Positions 1 to 11,900 of a stretch of 64,000 bases of DNA are shown one piece after another. A program made the position numbers and the translations under genes. This DNA comes from Galaxea fascicularis (taxonomy: Eukaryota > Cnidaria > Anthozoa > Scleractinia > Euphylliidae): positions 22,311,735 to 22,375,734 of the forward strand of contig OX419340.1 of the NCBI GenBank assembly GCA_948470475.1, read 5' to 3'. Every line of letters starts with the position of its first letter. Within the stretch, counting starts at the first letter, position 1. Under the pieces are notes generated by a model that saw only the letters and a list, made by a program, of their open reading frames with translations, had not been told where the DNA came from and searched no databases.

Positions 1-133
1 GAAATACCACTCTTTCCTGTCTTTCCAGAATTTTTGAGACATATGGCTTTTCTGTTCTGAAAACTCGATGGCCTTTTTTGAAAGCATGACTGATTTGCGC
101 TGACATGGTTGAGAGATCGCTTTTATGTATGTT
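1..133. repeat. Left arm of a ~130 bp inverted repeat
   Basis: Positions 1-133 are the near-perfect reverse complement of about 2319-2450; I see one mismatch. The arms are about 2.2 kb apart. The left arm runs off the window start, so its full length is unknown. The similarity stops abruptly at the inner edges, after the motif CGCTTTTATGTAT. It could be an inverted duplication or the end of a foldback element. Confidence 0.8.
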
Positions 134-556
134 ATATGTACCCAGCATTGATTATAGTTTCGTTTTTATTGTGCAAGTACAATAAAAATACATGTTTTCA
201 AACAATAAACCAGTATTTTTGTCGTATACCGTTTCTGAATGAAAGAGACAAGTTGCGATTGAACTATTTCTAAGTACTGTATTTTTCTATAGCGAATTTA
301 AGTCAGAGAATATTTACTCTGGATTAAATTTTAGCGGGAAAAATGTCCCAGAACAGTCGGAGAGAGAGAGAGCTTTATTTTGGAACATCATTTTGTAACC
401 TCTTATGACCTCTAGCCTCCTTGATTCTTGGTATCCCTGGTGAGTTTGGTGGTTCCGCGAATCTTGGGAATTCTCCACAAAGTATTTTATCATGGTTTGG
501 AACTGGTAAGCGATGAGAACCAAAAGGTTATTTTTACCAGATGTTAGGTCTCACCA
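134..556. other. No recognised feature
   Basis: AT-rich sequence with short AG-repeat runs near 359-370. Frames are short and show no coding character. It may be intron of the candidate gene starting at 557. Confidence 0.4.
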
Positions 557-1634
557 GGTTTTGAGAGACTGAAAAGAGACCAAAGAGAATGGTGGGAGGT
601 GTTTATTAACAACGAGAGGAGGTACAGAGAAAAGTGGAACGAAACATCGGAAGGTTACCTCAGGGAAAGCAAAAAAGACCAGTGGTACCTGAAGAAAGTT
701 CGAAAACATAAAAAAATAAAAGATCTTCAAGAAACTGATGTGGACCAACAGGAGCGTGAAAATAATCTAGAAAATCTACTCGGGAAGGTCGACAATTGCC
801 CTGAGGTGTGTATTGTACAAAATGAGATGATTACCCTCATTTCGACTCGATTATTCTTTACGGTGACAGGAGCCGATTACTATTACTATTACGTAATCGG
901 CTCCTCGTGGTGATTTTAAATCAATGATTCAACGTGCTTAAGCAACGACGACGGCGACGGCAACGAGAACGCCACAAAACAATGGGATGAGTGAGCAAAA
1001 ACAATACTATGCACGTGCGTTTTACATTTTGGTACATTTTTTCCCGTCCTCTGCATGCAAAACAACAACGTGAAATGACTAAATTTTAGGTTTTCTCGTG
1101 AACGTGAGCGCATGATGGCAAGTTTTTGTTTTGTTTTCTTTGCTTTAACACCGTTCCCGGTAATTTAGGCCCTGGACAGCTCGCCAGCATTTTTCACGTT
1201 AAACAAACTGGAATAATCGTGAAAGAGTTACAAAAGCGAAAAAAGTTATATTTTGAAATGACGTTCTCGTTGCCGTCGTCATCGTCGTTGCTTAAGGTCC
1301 CTATTTTCGGCCATGTTACGTCGTGAGAAAAAAACTCGCCGACAACAAATTAAATAACCAAAATCATTATCCTAATCTCAAACAAAAAGGACTTTACTCG
1401 CAGTCATTTTCAGAGCTACCCTTCGTCCACAAGAGAATGTAATGCGGCTATGACATCTATATACAAGCAAAAGTTGGTTAATCAAGCGAAACTTAGGCCA
1501 GATCTTCGTAACATTTTCACTTCTGTTAATTTGCCTTTTTGTCCCGTTCACAGGTTATAGTCGGAGTAAAAAGAAAGCAGCCCAGAGCAGCGGACGCTAG
1601 GGGGAAAACTAAGAGAAAAAAATCAAATTCATAA
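557..1634 (+). CDS. Candidate two-exon gene end, unknown lysine/glutamate-rich protein
   Basis: A possible exon at 557-805 begins after an AG (CACCAG) and ends before GTGTGT. It encodes a strongly charged, tryptophan-containing helical segment (includes QREWWEVF and DQWYLKKVRKHKK). A possible terminal exon at 1554-1634 follows a pyrimidine stretch and CACAG, and reads a basic tail (KTKRKKSNS) to a TAA. Both splice borders are phase 0, so the two join in frame. I do not recognise the protein. Upstream exons would lie outside the window or between 134 and 556. A MITE sits in the putative intron. The protein-like composition of exon 1 is the main support; the exon pairing is inference. Confidence 0.35.
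868..905. repeat. Perfect 13 bp hairpin
   Basis: AGGAGCCGATTAC (868-880) is followed after 12 bases of TAT/TAC repeats by GTAATCGGCTCCT (893-905), a perfect inverted repeat. It may be a remnant of a very short foldback element. Confidence 0.75.
938..1301. mobile_element. MITE, CTTAAGCAACGACGACG family, copy 1
   Basis: The left end reads TTAAGCAACGACGACGGC and the right end is its imperfect reverse complement (CGTCGTTGCTTAAGGTCCC), followed by TA. The interior lacks a coding frame. Two relatives occur at 14652-14974 and 15935-16795. The outermost GGGA part of the left terminus is not preserved here, so this copy looks trimmed or mutated on the left. Confidence 0.75.
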
Positions 1635-2318
1635 ACTTTGTAAAACAGTAATGTTAACGTGACACAATGGTCTTTGTAGAACTCAGTTTTCATTCTTTAT
1701 CCGCGATATCATTCTTGTAAATCTTCTCGCAGAGGTCTCGATAAGTTTGATAGCAGTACTAATACAACCGAGAAAGTCCATATATATATCAGAAAGAAAA
1801 CCTTAGATCAAGACTTTAGAAAAAGTTGAGTGAGATTTCCAACCACTCGGCATTGTTTCTAGTCTGCAAGGCCTCAGTCTTTTGAAATGAAATCGGAGTC
1901 CCATTGCGTTGGGGAAATTGTCCCTTTGAATGGGTTGCCTGAGTTGTACACTCGTTCCGATTGAAATTCAAGTCACAGCGGCCAACAAATGGTGGCGTTA
2001 CAAACAAAGAAATTCAGTTGAATCAACCAAGTAAAAAAGACTGAAACAAAACAAAAACAAGCTGTGACCGAGAGACGGAATTGGTAGATTGGTCACAGTT
2101 CGCTCTTGTTTGAGATTCCGAAACTATGAGAAGAGTACAATCCCGCCGTACAATTTGTGTGGGAGTTGAAATGGTTAGTGAATTGGGACTGCGACTTCCC
2201 CAAGGATTGTACTAAGTTGAACGACCTCGCTCATTACACGTCAAAGTTGGGGGTCCGTGAACAGACTGCACAGTTTAATAATGGCTGCCAGAACTGATGG
2301 TATGTTGCGCCTATAAAA
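1635..2318. other. No recognised feature
   Basis: Non-coding sequence with short AT repeats near 1782-1790. Nothing further supported. Confidence 0.4.
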
Positions 2319-2450
2319 TACATAAAAGCGATCTCTCAACCATGTCAGCGCAAATCAGTCATGCTTTCAAAAAAGGCCATCGAGTTTTCAGAACAGAAAA
2401 GCCATATGTCTTAAAAATTCTGGAAAGACAGGAAAGAGTGGTATTTCCGA
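2319..2450. repeat. Right arm of the ~130 bp inverted repeat
   Basis: Reverse complement of 1-133 with one visible difference. An open frame runs through the arm, but its mirror copy at the window start argues for a repeat rather than a gene. Confidence 0.8.
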
Positions 2451-2536
2451 TAAAACTTAAACTTTTAACGCCGGGTATCTTTCGGAAGCAGATAGTAACA
2501 ATGATGACTGTTTGAGGTAGGAAATTGGTCTGTAAT

Positions 2537-4166
2537 GAGGGTCTCCCAGGGGGGGTCCTTGTTCCCTTGTTCCCTTCCAAAATTGCCCTATGTTCCCATG
2601 TTCCCACACTTTTTCCTAATTTGTTCCCCTTTTAATAAACTACTTGCCACTTATCACCGCCCTGAATTCCCTCCCGCAAAAAAGAAAAGACACCAAAAAC
2701 AAAACTGAAAAAAGAATAGAATACATTTTATGTGACGTTTAATTTGTCACATCATCTCGAACAACTGAGTGAAATTCACAATCCATCAGAGTGGGATGAG
2801 CATTAATTAGAACTAACCTTAACTCTCCTAGTCAATCATCATAAAACATAAACTCGTCGTTGGATTTCCGTCTACATATGTGCCAGCCCGCTTAGCCCGG
2901 TGCTGAATTGCTGATGTGGGTATAAGTAGCTTTCAACTCGATCTCATACACCTTCACTATGACCCAGTTGTACATATTTTGACAAAGAAAATATTTAATT
3001 TGGAATCGCCCAACAATGAGATGAACATGGTTAATGAATAATCATAAATAAAGAGCTTATTCAAGCGTTAGATATATTCAAATATAAGCCAGATTTGGGA
3101 AACCTACCTATTAACTCCCGCTCCTGCATTCCACTGTTCTTGGGAATCAATCTCAAATACTCTGCCCTTTGGACAGTTCGCTGTGACTTGAAACTCTTTC
3201 ACACTGATCGTCACTCTGAATCTCGCTATGCTTACAGGGGCACCCAACGAGAAACTTCGATGAAATATCTGTTCGGGAGAGTCTACCCGTTCTAAGACGG
3301 AAAATGCATTGCCAAAAAGTTACTGATTTCTTAACTAAAACATCACCTGAAAGATTCGCAACCAGGGAAATCCAGGGGAATATAGTCCCTTAGATTTTCG
3401 GAAGGCATATTTTTGCAATTTTTGACTATTGAAAAGGTCGCCTAGCATTTTCGGGTAAGCAAATAGTTCGCAGAGAAGTTCTTCGAAGGTGACATTCAGC
3501 TAGCAATTTCTGAAATGAAGATTTCATTCTCTAAAATGTCCGGGCACTTCAATTTGCAGCTAAGAAATCCGAACAGATCAACTCTTTAAACAGTCTTTAA
3601 ACATTACAAGGAGCCTAGAAATATCCCCCAAAGTTTTTTTTTTGCTTAATTTGCTCGTTGCGGGCCCCTGTGCTTAGCTGGCTGCACCGATCTGCAATTC
3701 TAAATCCTTCTCTAACTCGAACAATAAAATTAAATAACGCCTTCTCAATTTCGCTCCCTATTCCCATTTCAAAGGCCCAACACATTGCTAGTTTTTCTTC
3801 GCCATTTCTATAAATCGCAGCAGTGACAGGCAGCACAACACGATCGGCAAACAATCTATCCACCATCTTGGCAATCTGTGACAACAGATTCCCGCCAACT
3901 TCTAGTACCCAGACTCCCAGCTGATTGCTTTGTCTTTGTTTGATTTCTCGTGTACGTAAAGTAAGACGAAACCGATGACAGTAGTGCATAAATGACCATA
4001 AATAAAATCTCAGAAATAACGGTCTTTATTTCTTATATCACAATATTTCCTCCTCTAATTTGTACAGTTTTGTTCCCCTGTTCCCTAAAAATAGGCTTAT
4101 GTTCCCTTGTTCCCTTCAATATTTCGCCAATGTTCCCTTGTTCCCCAAAACCCCTGGGAGACCCTC
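2537..4166. mobile_element. 1.63 kb non-autonomous DNA transposon with GAGGGTCTCCCAGGGG termini
   Basis: The left end (2537) reads GAGGGTCTCCCAGGGG and the right end is the exact reverse complement ending at 4166. The flanks are TGTAAT (2531-2536) and TGTAAT (4167-4172), a 6 bp target duplication. Just inside both ends are direct repeats of TGTTCCC (about 2561-2607 and 4070-4146), in inverted arrangement relative to each other. The longest internal frame (3989-3615, - strand, 124 codons) matches nothing I recognise and no transposase is evident, so the copy is probably mobilised in trans. I cannot assign a superfamily. Confidence 0.82.
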
Positions 4167-4172
4167 TGTAAT

Positions 4173-6360
4173 CGTCACGAATACCACTACAACGGACATG
4201 ACACTCAGCCCAATTTTCACTTAGTTTTACCTTTTGGAAAATTTGCAACTGAACTTTCATTCAACCGAGGCCATGTACTGAAATAAGAATTTCCAGACTT
4301 CTGTGCAAAGAAGGTAAATCGCTCTCTAGCCTCTGTTCTGTATGTACGGTACGTAATGTGAACCAAATGTATTTTGTGACTTGAAATAAAGCATTGTTTC
4401 CTCGACTGTCACTGTAATTGTTTTGCAAAGTAACTGCGCGCGCATTAGAGGCGCGTACGCGCCAACGCGCCATTCATAACCTAGAATTATGCATGAATTA
4501 CCGATATGATTTGTAGCCTTGTTGTCAGTGATTGCTTTTTCTTGTATCTTGTCTTTACATGACTTAAGAAGACTTTTGAATCTTAACCAAACATGTGTGG
4601 ATGAGTGAAGGAAAGGATGCGCTGCAAGAAAAATACTCCGACTGTTTATTTCTGTTCCGGATAGCAAAATATTTTCCCGAAAGTGCGATGGGATGGAAAC
4701 TCATAAAGGGACATAAAGTCAAGAAGTAAAACCTTGCACAACCAAGCCAGTACGATAGGCTTGTCTCTTGCTTGCTGTACTTGACCTCGGCCAAGGTCAG
4801 TATTAAATTTTAGACTACTTTACTTCGTCATGAATTTGTAAGAAACGTTTTTCTTTTTCTCATCCTTCTTCCGCTTGAGAATGAGATTTTTCGTGAAAAT
4901 TGGACGCGAATTTAGAGGCTTTTGGGTATCTAATATATTAGTGTAGTTTTCCCGGCTGCAGGGAATCTACGCACAGCCAAAATTGCGTGTGTGGTGTTTG
5001 TTTCCGAAATTCATTATTTGGCGGGACAACTGATAAAGGCGGATTGTACTTTTTGTGCGGGTAGTCGGTGGAGTTGTGTTAAGCGGACGTTTTACTTGGT
5101 GGATGAGCAAACGTTTTTTTTTTTGTTTTGTTTTTCACACAAATAGGATTGAGGATCTTGCCTACTGCTAAGTAGCAATGTTAAGACAAGATTTCAACCT
5201 AATTTCGTATGTTTTGTTCTGAGTAGCACAATTTCGTGCAACGAAATTTAATACTGTTGTTCGGTTCGACAACGCTAACAATGCTTTTCAGTTCTAAAGC
5301 ACGCAAGATTTCAAGAAGCTCTCAAGTGACAGCGTATGTCTTCTGTTGCATGAAGGATAATTAAAGCGCTCCCCGTAAAACTTGAATAAAGTAAAAATAC
5401 TGCGAAAAGGAACAACTTCGTTCTGATTGACATTATGAGAACTCAAACTACTGGAATCCGGTAAAATCACCAATTTCTCAGACCGGTACTTCATATGAAT
5501 GAATTACGTTTCGTACACTGTGTAGGTTTTCGCATTTTAAGTATATTCTGTGGAAAAGCGTGCTCGGCGAACTGCTATTGAATTTTCTAGCAGTTTTTAT
5601 AATTCGACTGTCTCATACAACCGCATAGCTTTCTTGAATACAATACCTTCAATTAAAAAGCATAAAAAGCCACACAAAGAAAGTGTTTTGGAGATGTCGT
5701 GAAAGTAAATGTAGTCGTGACTTTTTGCAAACGTTTTTTGTTGGATATAAACACACCTTCTATCCGCTATAATTAATCTTAACAGCACGGTTAATGACAA
5801 AAGGTGAACCATGAAAAGCCCGGTGGTTAAAACAAATTTTTCGTTAAGAACTCCGTCATTTACCGATTTCAAGACGTCGGCATTTCACAGAGTGTGACGG
5901 TGTGTGTGTTATGCGTGCCTGCGTGTGTTTTCGGTTACTATCGGACCCAACAGATGTTTTCATTACTAAGAATGTTTTGTGCTTCCTTCAGTGTTTCATT
6001 TTCGGAAACAAAGATATCCTTTACATATTATGAGATGTGATTGGTCATTTTGGCTAATGATAGTGGATAACATATACACGTTATTTGGCATTATCTAGTT
6101 ATCGAATAACAAGCTTCTCATTGGGTGTAACAGACCTCAAGTTGAATAACGTTAGTGGGACTCTGCACTTCAAAAAATCCTCGTATCTGATTGGCTCTAA
6201 CAGCCAATAATGGCCAATAACGAATAACAACTTTTAGTGCCAATTATTTTGAAAAAGTACCAATTAATTTGAAATAGTGTTTATAATTATTGTAGACGCA
6301 TTCATCTAGCAAGCATTTTGAAATCGTTAAGGAGTTGAGTTCTTACGTGCCTCTCGTTTT
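4173..6360. other. No recognised feature
   Basis: About 2.2 kb of AT-rich DNA with only short, non-coding-looking frames. A T-run lies at about 5115-5135. Several AATAAC/GTTATT motifs occur around 6060-6230. No gene or element termini could be supported. Confidence 0.4.
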
Positions 6361-7024
6361 TTATGGCGGAACTTGAGACTAATATCATCAACCAAAGCCC
6401 TTTAATACAAACCACTCATTTGGAAAAGATACATTGACGATGTATTTTCTCTATGGAATATAAACAAAGAAACAATAAACAACTTCACAGAGCTAGCGAA
6501 TAGCTGCCATCCTACAATTAAATTCACGGCTGAGATTTCAGATACTGAAATAACATTCTTGGATACATGTGTATACAAGGGTGACCGATTCAAAAAGCAC
6601 TCTATTCTTGATGTGCGCAAGCACTTTAAACCGACAGAGACTTTCCAATATACGCACTTTGACTCCTGCCACCCTTTAGGCATCAGGAAAGGCTTAGAAC
6701 CAACTCTTCAAAGGCAAAATTAGACAAAAACATCGCATTATTCAAACAAAGATTATGCCACAGGGGTTATCCAGATAACCTTTTGAACATGACTCTATCT
6801 GAAGTCAATTTCAACTAAAGAATGTTGGCTCTACAAAATAAACAAAAAACACACCAAAAGAATTTTGCCGTTTGTTACAGAATACCGCCCATCAATGCCT
6901 AATCTCCAACATATTCTTATGAACAAATGGCATCTTATACAAAACCAGTCCTTACTAACCAGCCCTTATTTCATATAGAAAAGGGAGGTCTTTGAAAGAT
7001 GTACTCGTCAGAGCAAAGCTCTGA
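6361..7024 (+). pseudogene. Penelope-like element reverse transcriptase, decayed fragment
   Basis: The + strand translates, with frameshifts, to a Penelope-type RT. It contains WKRYIDDVFSLW (catalytic YIDD), then EISDTEITFLDTCVYKG, then HFKPTETFQYTHF and SCHPLGIRKG. Further 3' (about 6870-7020) are the ILPFVTEYRPSMPNL and ISYRKGRSLKDVLVRAKL blocks typical of the region after the RT. At least two frame changes (near 6410 and 6690) and a stop interrupt it. The N-terminal part and any intact GIY-YIG endonuclease are missing. Confidence 0.8.
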
Positions 7025-7084
7025 GGTCTTTGAATTTCCTATCCTGACCAATAGGAGTCTTGTATGGCCTGTCTACACCTTGAA

Positions 7085-7290
7085 ACATCATCAAGTTCTG
7101 CAAAGGATCTTTGAAGATTGTCAAAGATCTTGGCAAGATCCTTAACAATCTTTGGCAAGATTATTGAATGTCCTCAAAGATCATGGTAAGATCTGCAAAA
7201 GATCCTTAAGGATCTTTGAGGATCCTTAAAGATCTTAGCAAGAACTTTTGAGGATCCTTGATAAGATCTTCATGAAGATGGTTGATAGCC
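7085..7290. repeat. GATCTT/GATCCT-rich degenerate satellite
   Basis: About 200 bp is built of short, partly palindromic blocks such as AAGATCTT, AAGGATCTTTG and GGATCCTTAAAGATCTT, at irregular spacing of roughly 10-20 bp. It starts directly after the Penelope fragment. The blocks pair with each other in either orientation. Confidence 0.7.
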
Positions 7291-8770
7291 CCAATGGGAT
7301 TTTAATTAAGAAGATCTACAGCAACTGTAGAAAAAAAAATAAGATGACACTGACTGTGTATCGATTCAGTTATTTTGCATTATGTAAAGGCTATATGGGA
7401 CTATGATGAATGCCACATGGTAGCAGGCATAACCCCTTAGCATCGCTAACTAGCATCGCTAACTAGTAATCAGGCTCATGTTCCCCCATGAACAAAACAA
7501 TTGATGAAAATTTTAAGCTTGTGGGATGTCTCTAGTGTGACTAGAATCTGACAACTTTGTGTGTCTAGGTAACCTGAAATCCTCAATCAGTGTGTCGGGC
7601 ACAATGACCATGTGTTGGCCTACCAAATAAATTTTGCACTCGAGTATTTGTAGCAGCCATGGACGGCTGTTTAGTCCTGTTACTGCCTCACCAGCATGGC
7701 ATAGCTAGAATTAACTCAGGTTCAAGTTGCCACGTGAATAAAACCAGCAATGGAATGTGAAGCTTGTAGTGTATTATGCCTCCTACCATGTGGCTGTTGT
7801 TCCTTGGACACATTAATTTGTGAGGTGATTCTTGTCACACTAAGCCTCATCCAACTAGTTTCAAGTTGGTCATGTAAACAAGGCATGGTTATTTCATTTA
7901 ATTTCTTTACTGTGGAATATGTTGAATCAACCTTATAGTCCCGTAACAGTACATGTAGTTTCCATAGACATTGTATGGGGTTTGAAGATATACCAGAGTG
8001 ATTCTCATGCCATTGTACCACTGTACACCCTCTTAGTCCTGCTTAATTGGTATCTCATGTAATCTATAATATTGCAGACACCAAATTTGATCCCCAATAA
8101 TTCATTTTCATTGAAATACAAATACTGTTCAAACTGTACTTGTGTAGTAAAGATACTTCACTTAGTACAGAGAAACCTTTGTAAAGTTCCTTGACAGGGT
8201 AAAACAGGAGAAAAGAAAATGAATGGCTACAGGAAGAGGCTCAACAAACAAGACTTGAAAGTGTAAGTTGGTAAGATTACCATGTCTAACCCCACACCAT
8301 AAGTGAATGGTGCTCATTTGGATCCCTTTAACTTCCCTCGTGATGTCAACAGACAGTTGTTGCAAACAGGAAATTCATCAAGACACTATCATGACATCAG
8401 AAACTTAAAGAAATTTGTCAATCATTTGTGCTCATCCTAATAAAGAAAAGAATTTCAACTGGAAGTTCATGGAGATTCACAGGTGTATTTGAATCCAGGA
8501 CCTGCATCATTACTGTACATACCACTGTTGTTGTTAGTTGTTAGGACGTGCTTCCCTGAGTCAGATAGCAAGGTTGTGAAAAAGATTTCAAGTAGAAGGA
8601 GAATCTAGGAAAGTAGATGGCACTCAGGGTGTAACAACATCTTTTTTACCCTTTCATTTTATCTTTTTACCGGCAAATTGTAGCCGGCGAACTGGAGAAG
8701 TAGCCCGGGAGATCAGTTGCCAGTACTTTTTGACAACCATGAGATAGTGACTAAAATTTAATATTTTCAG
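7291..8770. other. No recognised feature; short direct repeat
   Basis: Contains two adjacent copies of AGCATCGCTAACT (about 7439-7466). Otherwise it is probably intron or upstream sequence of the coiled-coil gene whose first visible exon starts at 8771. I could not find its N-terminal exons here. Confidence 0.4.
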
Positions 8771-8915
8771 CATGAATACATGTCATACATGGCAAAAAAG
8801 ACACAGAAAAGACAGACAACTATAATATCTCTGAGCGACAGTAATCAGCAAGAACTGGAGAACATCAAGAAGCAAAGAGAACAAATGTTAAAAGAGTATA
8901 ATGACAAGAAACAAG
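8771..8915 (+). CDS. Coiled-coil gene, first visible exon
   Basis: Follows ATATTTTCAG and ends AAACAAG before GTAGTT. It reads 48 codons plus one base, starting HEYMSYMAKKTQKRQ. Its first codon is complete, so the missing upstream exon ends in phase 0. Confidence 0.75.
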
Positions 8916-11900
8916 GTAGTTATTCTTCTTTGAGTAATAACAGTGGCATGGTAGTCTGATAAAAAAAAGGCAACACAGCTAGAAATTATCTGTATAACAT
9001 GGTTACTGAACACCACATAGCAATTTCCCCTAAAGTGTGATGCTACCAGTACTTTCCCTTGAAGTATGCCTTCTCTTGTTAGTGTACATATTTATGGAAA
9101 AGCCCAAGATACTTAAGCCTTTTTCAAAACAGTCTTCCTGGTACAAAAACAGAGTTTGAAGGAAAAGCAGATCTTAGCAAGTGCAGTCCCAGAACATATC
9201 CATACCCCACCCCCCTCCCTAAAGAAGGTCCATGGAAATTCCAAAGGGGGGGGGGTGGCAAAAGCAAAAGTTTTAAAAGAAAAGTGTTGTTGCTAAATTG
9301 TAGCTAAATTGTAAAAGGCATGGAGTGAAATTGGAATTGCCGGAGAAGTGAGGTGGGGGGACAAACTACATTCCATTGGGGGAGGGGGTGAGGGTATGGA
9401 TATCTAATAAAATGGTGATAGTGGTTGCTTAAATGTCTATGGGCATGACTGGTCACCCTCACTTTTGCTGAGACCTATTTTCACCTCATAGTAATCAAAA
9501 GTTCAGATGTTTTTTATAATAGGATGCACCATCTTCCATCTCAAGTTCACATTATTTACAGTCATGTAATCTAAGTAAGTGATGGCCTATATAGGCCACT
9601 CACAAGTTTAATCAATACTTCGTTTAGGTTTGGCCAATGTCCTAGTGCTTGGAAGCTTGCAAATGTTTTGCCTTTGTTTAAAAAAGATGATCGTCAGCTG
9701 AAAACTAATATATTATCGTCCTTTTTCTTTATTGTCATCTTTATGTAAGATCTGTGAGAAAGTGGCCTTTTGTCATCTTTTTAATTTTGTTATCAAGATT
9801 GGTTTCTTTTATAGGTTTTAAAGTGGTTTCCGTCCAGGGGATTCCACTGTTATGCAACTTGTTTTTGATATATCAAAAGCGTTTGATAGAGTTTGGCATC
9901 AGGGTCTGATAGCTAAATTAAGAGGCATTGGAGTTGAGCGGAATTTGTTAAACTGGTTTATTAGTTACCTTTGTTGTCGTAATCAAAGAGTGATAATTGA
10001 AGGAGTGCATTCCGATTGGCGTAACATCGAAGCTGGTGTTCCCCAGGGATCGGTTCTTAAGGTCCACTACTTCAGTTTCTTATTTATATTAATGATCTAC
10101 CAACCGCTATTACTTCGAATTGTTTTTTATTTGCCGATGATTGTTTTTTTGCTGAAAAAAGTCCAGTCTCCTGGCGATTTGGCTTCTAAACTTAATCATG
10201 ACTTGAGATCGATATCTGATTGGGCTAAACGGTGGTTGGTGACTATGAACGAAACTAAGACTAAAGTAATTGTTTTTTCGGCCAAAAGAGACAAACCAGT
10301 TCACCCTCCACTGATCTTGAATAATAATATTATCGAGGACGTGACAGTTCATGAACATCTTGGCTTGAGTTTGTCTTCTAACTTATCTTGGCGAGCGCAT
10401 ACTCTAAAAATTCATCAAAAAGTTTCCAAAAAATTGAACCTCCTAAAGCCATTGAAATATAACTTCTGAGCCGTTATACACTCAAAGTCTTATTCAAATC
10501 TTTGGTACGTTCATCCTTAGAATACGCTGATGTGGTTTGGGATGGATGTTCTGAATCTGATAGTAGTTTGTTAGAAAGCTTACAAATAGAAGGCGCAAGG
10601 GTTGTAACCGGTGCTTTGAAAGGAACCAACAGGGTATCTCTCTTAAGTGAACTTTCTTGGGTCGATCTTAGTGTTAGAAGAAGACTTTATAAAAAATGGT
10701 ATTTAAGCTAGCTCCGCTTTATAGGCCCTGTAGGCATTTTTAAGCGCACTCTTTGAAAGTTCTTGTAGTTTCCATCTCGTAACTACAGTGTACCTCTTTT
10801 ATATTGGGGATTGTTCAGTGTCAATTTCTCACACTCGCTTGAGACTTAATTTTAGTGCTTTAAAACACCACCTTTTCCAGAAAAATTGTTGTTTATCACC
10901 AGTCTGTCCTCTTTGTGATGCACCTGTTGAGGATCCTAAACATTATTTTCTGTACTGTCCCAGCTCCTTTTGCTCTTAGAGCAAATATTGTAATAAATAT
11001 TGTTTAAATAAATAAAAAAGTAAGTAATCTTTATTTATCCACGGTTAAAATTTCATCAGGCTAAGGCATAAATTACACTAAAATTCGAAAGTACAAACAA
11101 CGAAAGATAAAAATTATATAATTGCTTACTGTAAAACCTACTTAAAAGACTATTATGCCAACATTAAAACCTGGTTTCCATGAATGCTGTGCCTCTATTA
11201 CGTAGGTAATTATTTAAAGCAGTTCGAAACTCACTCAGAGAGTCTGCTTTCCTGACATTAAGGAGGCTTGAAAGGGTTTTTCGTTGATTTAGTGTTTGCG
11301 AAACGATGAAAGATTGCAAAGAAAGATATTTAATGGTCTAAGCAAACTATATGTCTCCTTGGAACTCTATTGTTGGGCTATATTTTAAGGGTGCTTATGA
11401 CGTCATATCAGTAACCATGGCAACGCCCCAGGTCCACAAATAGGTCCTCTAAATATCAGTTTTTGTAAATTATCTGAAAAACTAATTCGGTGACCTATCG
11501 TTTTTATTTCTTTGTTGGAAAGCTCCCTAAATTCTTTAACTTTTCAGGCAGTATGAAAAAAAATTATCAAGTAGAATTTAATACATTTAAAAAAAACGCG
11601 TTTCATGGCCTACAGAAAATTCTACTAGATAATTTTCCTCGAAACTGTTGTATATTTGAAGTGCCATCGTGAATGGTACGTGCATTCAAAAATCAAGATG
11701 GGTCACCGAGCAAAATTCCGAGCAAAAAACAAATTTTTTCCGCATAATTTATTTCCGGTTTTCGCGATTTCGCGCAGTATTTAACTTCTGGTGTGCTTGA
11801 TTTTGATTCATTCCGCTGACGCGTCCATCTTAGTTATGGCATGTGTAGATTGCGCGCGCGCGTGTAGCTAAAAACCCTTTTCAGCCTCCTTAAGGGCAGA

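Noticed and set aside
7410..7930. Inverted repeat suggested by CCACATGGTAG and its complement
   Set aside because: The matching blocks are in the wrong order for a single inverted repeat and are short.
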